Source of the DNA: a virus
IMG/VR virus record: IMGVR_UViG_3300036845_000777
Coordinates: 1 to 20,646 of that record
Length of the DNA stretch: 20,646 nt
Reading direction: 5' to 3' (one strand)
The notes beneath the pieces are model-generated. The model was given only the letters and a program-made list of their open reading frames with translations, was not told the DNA's origin and ran no database searches. Of the stretch, positions 15,174 through 20,646 are shown piece by piece (the first letter of the stretch is position 1; each line of letters begins with the position of its first letter). A program made the translations under genes and the position numbers.

Positions 15174-15842
15174 ATGTTCAAAGCCGACGCCTTGCAGGCC
15201 GTTCCAATTCTTGATGTGGTGCTCGCCGAGTTGCTGGCGCAGACGCCAGCGACCGGTCTTTCCGGCGCCAATCTGCGCTTTGCGGTCAACTCGCTCCGCG
15301 TGAATGCCGAGGCAATTGTGATGGCGGATGCGGTCGGGCCGCCGCTTCAAAATATCTTCGTGATTGCTGTCGGCAATGGCATCAGCTTGGGGCAGATGGA
15401 AAGCATTCGCGGCGTTGCTATTGCGCAATCCGCAACGCTGCCCGGTGCAATTTTGGTCCGGGATTCCCTGGTCCATTATTGTCTATTCAGCGAGGGGGTG
15501 ATCACCGCGGCGATGGATTTTGTAAGCCGTGATGATGTCGAGGCTGTTCGCCAGATCATCAACGATGCATATTCGGTGTCCGAGGAAAGCGCCGCGGATG
15601 CGATGGATCAGGCGACCTATAGCGTGCTGGTGGCCGGGCATGCGGCGATAGGCTACGATCTCACGCAGCGAGCCCAGCCGCTGCCGCAAATGCTGATGTT
15701 CCAGTTCGCAGCATCGCTGCCGACGCTTACCGCCGCCTATAAGCTTTATGCGGATGCCTCGCGCGCCGACGAGCTGCGCAATCAGAACCATGTCATCCAT
15801 CCGGCGTTCATGCCCGCGACGGGCCGCGCATTATCGGCGTGA
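15174..15842 (+). CDS. DNA circularisation protein, C-terminal part (Mu gpN-like)
   Basis: The 222-residue product starts at ATG 15174 behind GGAACAGG. Its second half, VLVAGHAAIGYDLTQRAQPLPQMLMFQF...LPTLTAAYKLYADASRADELRNQNHVIHPAFMPATGRALS, corresponds to the C-terminal end of gpN-type proteins ('L-Y-x-D-A-x-R-x-x-E-L...N-x-V-x-H-P-x-F'). Residues 1-70 contain Ala-rich helices. It is in the same reading frame as the N-terminal half, with only 24 bases and two stop codons between them. The two products would have to assemble as a split protein on the baseplate. Whether this is a lineage-fixed split or a recent nonsense change is not decided by the sequence, but the separate ribosome binding site favours a functional split. 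Confidence 0.78.
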   Translation: MFKADALQAVPILDVVLAELLAQTPATGLSGANLRFAVNSLRVNAEAIVMADAVGPPLQNIFVIAVGNGISLGQMESIRGVAIAQSATLPGAILVRDSLVHYCLFSEGVITAAMDFVSRDDVEAVRQIINDAYSVSEESAADAMDQATYSVLVAGHAAIGYDLTQRAQPLPQMLMFQFAASLPTLTAAYKLYADASRADELRNQNHVIHPAFMPATGRALSA

Positions 15843-15845
15843 GAG

Positions 15846-17042
15846 ATGCCCTATCCGAATCCGCTGGAAATTGCCGTGATCACCAGCGGCAGCATAGCAT
15901 TTCAGAATTGGGAGACGGTGTGGATTCAGGAGCGGTGGACCGATTCGTCGTGTCATTTCCGGTTCACGTGCTCCGAGTTCTCGCCGATGCCGACGGTGTG
16001 GACGGGATTGAAGTTCCTTCCCGGTGACGTGGTGGAGATTACGCTCGGCGGCGTGCTTGAGCTTGCGCAGGGCCTGATCACTGACCGGCAGGTTGCTTAC
16101 GATGCTAGCAATCATGCGGTCGAGTTAACTGGTGTAAGTTTAACCTGGAAAGCGGCGATGTCTAGCGTCGACATGCCTGGACAGTCATTCGATGAAATGA
16201 GCTTCGAGCAGATTGCCCGTATCGTGCTTGCGAACTACGGGCAGCCGGTCAAGGTCATTGCGGATAATGGTCTTAACCCGCGGCCTTTCGAGTATGCGCA
16301 GCCACAAAAGGGCGAAACCGTCTGGGACTTCCTGGAAAGTCTTGCGAGGCCGCGCGGGATTATTCTCGGCAGCGACCACGAGGGGAATTTCCTGCTGATC
16401 GGCGATCATTTTGATGCGCCGATTGCCGATCTTGTCGAGGGCGTGAACATCCTGAAATGCCAATGCGTGATTTCGATTCAGAGCGCGTATCCCTTTCTCG
16501 CTGCGGAGAATCAAACGCAGGGTGACAATACTACCAACATGGCGGACGCGAGCGAACAACGCGCCACTCTTAATACGGGCGTAGGAGTGCCGGGAATAAC
16601 GCTGCCGTGGCGAAATCTCTTGACGATGCCCCCGCATCCAACGCGCGGCCTGGATGAGCTAAAAGAGGTTGTCAAGAACGAAGCCACGTGGGCTAACGGC
16701 ACGATCATCAAGGCGACCATAACCACGCAGGGATGGATGCGGCCAGGAACGAATCCACCTGCGCTATGGCACGCCGGGCAGACGGTCAGGGTTTGGTCGC
16801 CGATGGCGGTTCTCGACATGCCGTTGGCGATCGAGACCGCGACGTTCAGCCAGGACCGGAACAGCGGCACGCTGACCACGCTTGAGCTGGTCGTGCCGTG
16901 GCTTTTGACGAAAAAGACGCCGGGTGTGGTTCCGGAGGGAATGCCGACGGCTCCCGACAATCCGCAGGCTGGCCCGACACCGACGCCGACGCCGCAACCG
17001 ACGCCGACGCCCGAGCCGCCAACAACACCGCCAACGCCGTAG
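15846..17042 (+). CDS. Baseplate hub protein, Mu gpP / gpD-like
   Basis: ATG 15846 lies three bases after the previous stop, so translation is coupled. The 398-residue protein has the hub layout. An N-terminal barrel contains ETVWIQERWTDSSCHFRFTC and LKFLPGDVVEITLGGVLELAQGLITDRQVAYD. A middle domain includes SFEQIARIVLANYGQPVKV and QPQKGETVWDFLESLARPRGIILGSDHEGNFLL. A second barrel ends TTLELVVPWLL. These hubs form the central trimer that holds the spike. The last 30 residues are a Pro/Thr repeat (units of PTPT), an exposed linker not usual for the family. The neighbouring gp45-like spike gene supports the call. Confidence 0.85.
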   Translation: MPYPNPLEIAVITSGSIAFQNWETVWIQERWTDSSCHFRFTCSEFSPMPTVWTGLKFLPGDVVEITLGGVLELAQGLITDRQVAYDASNHAVELTGVSLTWKAAMSSVDMPGQSFDEMSFEQIARIVLANYGQPVKVIADNGLNPRPFEYAQPQKGETVWDFLESLARPRGIILGSDHEGNFLLIGDHFDAPIADLVEGVNILKCQCVISIQSAYPFLAAENQTQGDNTTNMADASEQRATLNTGVGVPGITLPWRNLLTMPPHPTRGLDELKEVVKNEATWANGTIIKATITTQGWMRPGTNPPALWHAGQTVRVWSPMAVLDMPLAIETATFSQDRNSGTLTTLELVVPWLLTKKTPGVVPEGMPTAPDNPQAGPTPTPTPQPTPTPEPPTTPPTP

Positions 17043-17053
17043 GGGGATCGAAG

Positions 17054-18121
17054 ATGCATCGTGCGACGCCGTTCAATGTTGCGGTTCGTTCCTATACGGC
17101 TGGCGGTGCGCGCGGCGTTGCGGGCAAGGTTGATGATTCAAAATTCATGCAGGAGATCAGCGCCAACTTCATGTCTGGCGAAAGCCGGTCGAAGATTGAA
17201 GCGCCGCAAAATTACGGGTTCACAAGTGTCCACATGCCGCCTGATGCGGATGGGAAGGGGGCCGAGCACTTCAGTTCGTTCATGGGCGGTGCCAGGAATT
17301 TCCCGGTCGCGAGCGCCATCGATGACCGGCGCCATCGCCTCTACAGCATGCAAGAGGGCGATGTTGCCATGTATCGGACCAAGTCCGATCAGTTGCAGCT
17401 TCACCTCGCGCAAGATGGCGGATACTGGACGGGGCCCGACAGCAAAAAGCTTCGCCTGCAATTGATTCAGGGGCAGCAGGGCGGGCAGGGCGGCTCGTCA
17501 GGGAGTGGAGGATCGTCCGGATCGAGCGGTAGTGGCTCGTCGGGGACGTCGGGCGGTCAGAGCCAGATGGGCCAGCAGCCGCTCTATCAGCAGGAGTCAA
17601 AGCAATATTCCGAAGTTAATGGGAGTATGACCCAGCACGTCAACAAGCAGCATCAGGTGGTGCTGCAAGACAAAAACACGGGCATCGAGGTCAATCCCGA
17701 CAACAACGTTTATCTCGGCGCCATCAAGGGCTCCGCATCCTCGGAGCGGAGCGGCCAGTTCTTGCAGGTTTTGCTGAAGGGCGGCGTGCTGGCGAAAAAC
17801 GTGTTTGGGCTCGTCGGCGGCGGCACGGATGGCGGCGGCGGTGGCGGTGGTGGCACCGTCAGTTCCGCATCTCCTCCGCTTAGTGTCGATAGCGTCGGCA
17901 ACATGGTGCTGTCGCATCTCGCGCCGCTATTCACGACGGCATCGACCGCGGCCAATCCCAACTCGCTTGCGCTCGCTGCCGCTGCGCCGCTGTTCGTCGA
18001 TACGGGCGGAAATCTTAATCTAGGGGCACCGGCCGGTCCGGCGACCTATGGCGTTAGCGGCACCGCGTGGACGCAGGTGCTGGCGCATAGTGGAGACGTT
18101 CTGGACGGTGGAAATTTTTGA
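17054..18121 (+). CDS. Baseplate spike protein, Mu gp45-like, with fibre-like C-terminus
   Basis: ATG 17054 has GGGGGA six bases upstream. Residues about 30-135 (VDDSKFMQEISANFMSGES through HLAQDGGYW) match the Mu gp45-type spike: an OB-fold N-domain with the P-Q-N-Y-G-F-T-S block, then a central beta-prism that pierces the outer membrane. A Gly/Ser/Gln-rich linker follows at about 139-175, then more beta-prism-like sequence (QHVNKQHQVVLQDKNTGIEV), an octa-glycine tract near 260, and an 85-residue Ala/Leu-rich segment. That last segment resembles tail fibre repeats (APLFTTASTAANPNSLALAAAAPLFVDTGGNLNL). The protein (355 residues) is longer than plain gp45 proteins, consistent with a spike-fibre fusion. 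Its final residues LDGGNF resemble LDGGVF in the next gene. Confidence 0.82.
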   Translation: MHRATPFNVAVRSYTAGGARGVAGKVDDSKFMQEISANFMSGESRSKIEAPQNYGFTSVHMPPDADGKGAEHFSSFMGGARNFPVASAIDDRRHRLYSMQEGDVAMYRTKSDQLQLHLAQDGGYWTGPDSKKLRLQLIQGQQGGQGGSSGSGGSSGSSGSGSSGTSGGQSQMGQQPLYQQESKQYSEVNGSMTQHVNKQHQVVLQDKNTGIEVNPDNNVYLGAIKGSASSERSGQFLQVLLKGGVLAKNVFGLVGGGTDGGGGGGGGTVSSASPPLSVDSVGNMVLSHLAPLFTTASTAANPNSLALAAAAPLFVDTGGNLNLGAPAGPATYGVSGTAWTQVLAHSGDVLDGGNF

Positions 18122-18127
18122 GGAAAT

Positions 18128-18158
18128 GGAACGGTGAGGTTGATGGCCTCACCGCTCC
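18128..18158 (+). promoter_or_regulatory. Intergenic element C: hairpin
   Basis: CGGTGAGG (18132-18139) pairs with CCTCACCG (18147-18154) around a 7-base loop TTGATGG. Outside, an A-C mismatch is followed by GGA/TCC pairs (18128-18130, 18156-18158). It starts seven bases after the spike stop codon. Confidence 0.8.
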
Positions 18159-18161
18159 TGG

Positions 18162-18236
18162 GAGCCAGCCTTGCCGAGCCCCGCCCCGCCGTGCCCCGGC
18201 ACGCCCCGCCTAGCCTAGCCAAACCATGCCTAAGCC
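18162..18236 (+). repeat. Intergenic element C: NNGCC pentamer tract
   Basis: About 15 units, mostly NNGCC, with GCC (or GGC/ACC) every five bases from 18171 to 18230. A four-base unit lies near the start and a six-base unit at the end. Confidence 0.85.
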
Positions 18237-18254
18237 GAGTTGTGTAAACTCGGC
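18234..18254 (+). promoter_or_regulatory. Hairpin between pentamer tract C and tail fibre start
   Basis: GCCGAGTT (18234-18241) pairs perfectly with AACTCGGC (18247-18254) around loop GTGTA. It overlaps the last GCC of the tract and ends 42 bases before the TTG start at 18297. No U-tract follows. Elements A and B have no equally strong counterpart here. Confidence 0.6.
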
Positions 18255-18296
18255 AAACCCAAGCTAACAGATATAGAAGCAAATAGGAAAGCTATT

Positions 18297-19769
18297 TTGG
18301 CCGACGTCATTCGAATAAAGAGGCGATCGTCAGGTTCGCCGGGTGCGCCAGCGTCGTTGGCCAGCGCGGAACTTGCCTATAATGAAACCGACCACACGTT
18401 GTATTACGGCGAAGGAAATTCCAGCGGAAATGCTATAACAATTGCTGCTATCGGCGGCCAGGGTCTCGCGAGCAGCGTAACGCCGACCATGGCGGGCGCC
18501 GGGGCGCCAGGTACGGCCTCGCAATGGTCCCGCGGCGATCACGTCCATCCGACAGACACTACGCGAGCGCCATTGGCGTCTCCGGCTTTCACCGGGAGCC
18601 CGACCGCGCCAACCGTAACGCCGGGAACCGACAGTAGCACCAAAGTCGCGACGACGGCGTTTGTCCAATCGGCTGTCGCCGCAGTCTCTTCAGGTGTGAC
18701 CAACATCACCGCGGGCACGGGCCTGACGGGTGGGGGCACCGGCAACGTCACGATCTCCGTTGCGCCAAACGGCATCAGCAATGCGCTGGCAGCGCTGATG
18801 CCGACGCTGACGCTGAAGGGGAACAACACAGGCGCGAGCGCGGCGCCAATCGATCTCACCGCCGCGCAGACGATGACGATGCTCGGCGCGGCTCCGACCG
18901 CGTCGCCAACTTTTTCCGGAACGGTGACGGCGCCGAAGATCGTCGGCCTCACCGACCCGAGCAATCCGCAGGACGCCGCGACCAAGAATTACGTCGACGC
19001 GACCGTCCAGGGCATGACGCCCAAGCCGACGGCCTGGGTTGCGACGGTCGGCGCGCTGCCGACGAACACCTATGCGAACGGTACTGCCGGTGTCGGCGCA
19101 ACGCTGACGGCGACGGCGAACGCGGCATTGAGCGTCGATGGCGTCGCTGTCGCGGCCGGGCAGATCGTCCTCGTCAAGAACGAGGCGACCGCGGCAAACA
19201 ATGGCTTGTATGCGGTCACGAATGCGGGCTCGGGGGGCGCGCCCTATGTGCTTACGCGCCACGCTGACATGGACACAGCCGGGGAGTTCTCCGGCGCCAT
19301 GGTGCCCGTCGGCAACGCTGGGGCGGCAAACGCCAATTCGCTGTGGCTCGCCAATCCATCGACGCCGATCACGGTCGGCTCAACGGCGATTCCGTTCACG
19401 CAGCTCAATGCTGCGACCAGCTACACGGCTGGCAACGGCATCAACATCTCGGCCAACACGATCGCGGCCGTCGGTACGGCGAACAGGATCGTCTCGACGC
19501 CGAGCGGAATTGACATCGCGAGCATCTACGTTGGTCAATCGTCTCTCAATACTCTCGGTACAGTTACGACAGGAGTCTGGAATGCTACGCCGATTGCAGC
19601 AGCATATATTGCCGGGCTCGGCACGATGGCTTCGCAGAATGCCAATGCGGTGGCTATAACGGGAGGGACCATTGATAATGTGGTTCTTGATGGTGGAGTC
19701 TTTGTTCTCTTCTTGTCTGTGCTCCCGCATCTGTTGGGATGGTTGAACGCTCTCGCTTTAATTTCGTAG
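18297..19769 (+). CDS. Tail fibre protein (3' end probably altered by an insertion)
   Basis: The start is TTG 18297, with AGGAAAG seven bases upstream; the protein then begins with the ADVIRIKRRSSGSPGAPASL module that also starts the gene at 20505. An upstream TTG at 18240 would lie inside a hairpin. The 490-residue product has an N-terminal attachment module (NETDHTLYYGEGNSSG), a phage tail repeat (APLASPAFTGSPTAPTVTPG, about 91-110), Gly/Thr/Ala-rich beta-helix-like sequence (GLTDPSNPQDAATKNYVD), and a GTMASQNANAVAITGGTIDNVVLDGG segment. Fibres of this type recognise the host surface. After LDGGVF (residue 469) there are 21 hydrophobic residues unlike the rest, encoded antisense to the end of the endonuclease gene; the spike gene stops right after its equivalent LDGGNF. 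Confidence 0.85.
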   Translation: MADVIRIKRRSSGSPGAPASLASAELAYNETDHTLYYGEGNSSGNAITIAAIGGQGLASSVTPTMAGAGAPGTASQWSRGDHVHPTDTTRAPLASPAFTGSPTAPTVTPGTDSSTKVATTAFVQSAVAAVSSGVTNITAGTGLTGGGTGNVTISVAPNGISNALAALMPTLTLKGNNTGASAAPIDLTAAQTMTMLGAAPTASPTFSGTVTAPKIVGLTDPSNPQDAATKNYVDATVQGMTPKPTAWVATVGALPTNTYANGTAGVGATLTATANAALSVDGVAVAAGQIVLVKNEATAANNGLYAVTNAGSGGAPYVLTRHADMDTAGEFSGAMVPVGNAGAANANSLWLANPSTPITVGSTAIPFTQLNAATSYTAGNGINISANTIAAVGTANRIVSTPSGIDIASIYVGQSSLNTLGTVTTGVWNATPIAAAYIAGLGTMASQNANAVAITGGTIDNVVLDGGVFVLFLSVLPHLLGWLNALALIS

Positions 19770-20418
19770 CGCCGTGCTGATCTAAATATTCCGCTAATTT
19801 ACGGAGAAGTGCTGCGTCATCATCGGCAAGACCGAGAAGTGTATTACAGCGATGGCAAATCCATCCTCTAAACATTCCGTTAGTGTGGCTATGATCGAAG
19901 CAGATGCGCTTTGTCTCTTCGCATATTTCACATGCCTTAGGTTTTTGTCGTCCTGCTCGCTTTTCTTGGTTTGCAATTGTTTTCTTCCAATTGGCCATAA
20001 GTCGTTTCTCCCTGTGTTTTGCATATTGGGCACGACTTGTTGCTTGACTGACTTTTGGATTTTGCAGTCGTTTCGCGCGCTGTTTCTCAGACATGCGATT
20101 TGCGTTTCTCGCGTACCAAGTTGCGGATCGTCGCTTTTGAGCGTCTCGATGCAATGCATTCCATTCATTTTTTTGTTTGCGCACCTTGTCTCTATTTTCC
20201 GCGTCATAGGCACGTTTTCTTGCTCGCCATCGCTCAAGATTGTTCTCACGCCATTCGCGTCGTTTTCTAGCGTCTTCGCCAGGATTGGCCGCGCGCTTCG
20301 CAGCCAATCGAGCCAGCCATTTTTCTCTATTTTTGTGATAGTACGCGCGCATATAGTCGCGGTGGCGCGTTCGCTTGCGCTCGATGCGATCATTTGCGCT
20401 ATCATGGGGATCAGCCAT
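19654..20418 (-). CDS. Endonuclease VII-like (His-Me finger) protein, probable mobile intergenic endonuclease
   Basis: ATG 20418 (MADPHD) follows an AGAGGA ribosome binding site; a TTG five codons upstream is less likely. Residues 1-155 are strongly basic with repeated Tyr/Trp-x-x-N-R-(E/D)-K-like units, a DNA-binding style common in phage HNH and endonuclease VII relatives. Residues about 160-215 form the catalytic module: CEIC (C163, C166), FDHSH (D175, H176, H178), FRGWICHRCN (C188, C191, N192) and LGLADD. This fits a Zn-stabilised beta-beta-alpha metal nuclease that cuts branched or specific DNA. The 40-residue tail after YLDQHG is not family-like, and the last 17 or so residues are encoded opposite the tail fibre gene. 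The region 19704-20418 is visibly AT-richer than its surroundings, as expected for acquired DNA. Confidence 0.85.
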   Translation of the reverse strand: MADPHDSANDRIERKRTRHRDYMRAYYHKNREKWLARLAAKRAANPGEDARKRREWRENNLERWRARKRAYDAENRDKVRKQKNEWNALHRDAQKRRSATWYARNANRMSEKQRAKRLQNPKVSQATSRAQYAKHREKRLMANWKKTIANQEKRAGRQKPKACEICEETKRICFDHSHTNGMFRGWICHRCNTLLGLADDDAALLRKLAEYLDQHGATKLKRERSTIPTDAGAQTRREQRLHHQEPHYQWSLPL

Positions 20419-20439
20419 CGGTTCCTCTCCCAAGGGGCC

Positions 20440-20505
20440 ATGGTCAGGAGCGGCATCGACGGTGAGACGTTGATGCCGTTCCGCTTATATCACAGCGGCG
20501 CCTGA
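20440..20505 (+). pseudogene. Possible 3' remnant of a gene split by the endonuclease insertion
   Basis: A 21-codon plus-strand stretch (MVRSGIDGETLMPFRLYHSGA) ends at TGA 20503-20505, which overlaps the ATG at 20505 as TGATG. Such overlap is usual between coupled phage genes. The reading frame continues upstream only as the antisense shadow of the endonuclease. It may be the end of a small gene that preceded the second fibre gene, or chance. Confidence 0.3.
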
Positions 20506-20646
20506 TGGCTAGCACGCTTCGCATCAAGCGCCGCGCCTCTGGGGCAGCAGGGCCACCGGCATCATTGGCTGCGAGCGAAATCTGCTGCAATGAAACTGAT
20601 AATACTTTTTGGTATGGCAAAGGAAACAGCGGCGGCCTAGCGACAA
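20505..20646 (+). CDS. Second tail fibre-type gene, 5' end only
   Basis: Only the first 47 codons are in the window. The N-terminus MASTLRIKRRASGAAGPPASL..NETDNTFWYGKGNSGG aligns with the start of the 18297 tail fibre gene: the shared positions include RIKRR, SG, PASLA, NETD, YG and GNS-G. It is therefore a paralogous attachment module, and the phage encodes at least two proteins that use the same docking domain. A difference worth noting is EICC in place of ELAY before NETD. The start lacks a strong ribosome binding site and is coupled to the TGA at 20503. The rest of the protein, and so its receptor-binding part, lies beyond the window. Confidence 0.8.
   Translation, partial: MASTLRIKRRASGAAGPPASLAASEICCNETDNTFWYGKGNSGGLAT

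Noticed and set aside
19852-20505. Plus-strand open frame of 217 codons opposite the endonuclease gene
   Set aside because: Its sequence is the hydrophobic, Cys- and Phe-rich antisense of a basic nuclease with a clear catalytic motif and ribosome binding site. Only its last 21 codons, outside the nuclease, might be a real remnant.

Overview
The window is a stretch of late, virion-structural genes from a temperate-type contractile-tailed bacteriophage or prophage. The DNA is mostly GC-rich. The gene style (an HK97-type portal and gp6-like neck joined to a Mu-like tail, collagen-like Gly-X-Y proteins, strong AGGAGG-type ribosome binding sites) fits an alphaproteobacterial host, most likely a member of the Hyphomicrobiales such as the Bradyrhizobium group. 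The host assignment is inference. No integrase, lysis, terminase or host gene is visible, so integrated prophage and free phage cannot be told apart.

Layout. 1-4450: head and portal end, with the 3' part of an HK97-type portal gene, two collagen-like genes and a gp6-like head-tail connector. No major capsid protein or prohead protease lies between portal and connector. 4465-5913: neck and tail completion genes. 5929-9634: DUF2635-like protein, a virion-associated protein of unknown role, tail sheath and tail tube. 9637-10256: tail assembly chaperone with a probable -1 frameshift at a C4T6 run. 10473-14402: tape measure protein carrying two cell-wall-cutting domains. 14559-18121: a gpN-like DNA circularisation protein split in two, a gpP-like baseplate hub, and a gp45-like spike with a fibre-like tail. 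18297-20646: a tail fibre gene and the start of a second gene with a related N-terminal module.

Three genes run against this plus-strand operon and look like later insertions: a protein with an SSB-like acidic tail (2529-2915), a Cys-rich protein (6903-7394), and an endonuclease VII-like protein (19654-20418). The last appears to have removed the stop codon of the tail fibre gene, so the 3' ends of the two genes now overlap antisense.

The most unusual signal is a three-copy intergenic element. Right after the stop codons at 10256, 14402 and 18121 there is a hairpin of 8-10 paired bases interrupted by an A-C mismatch, then a tract in which GCC (or a close variant) recurs every five bases for 12-15 units. 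The three elements are 109-111 bases long, their stems are unrelated in sequence, and each precedes a plus-strand structural gene (tape measure, gpN-like, tail fibre). A different pair of strong hairpins fills the 182-base leader of the tail sheath gene. A 41-base direct repeat brackets the 6285-6866 gene; its two copies differ only at synonymous positions of the upstream gene, which suggests a recombination scar.
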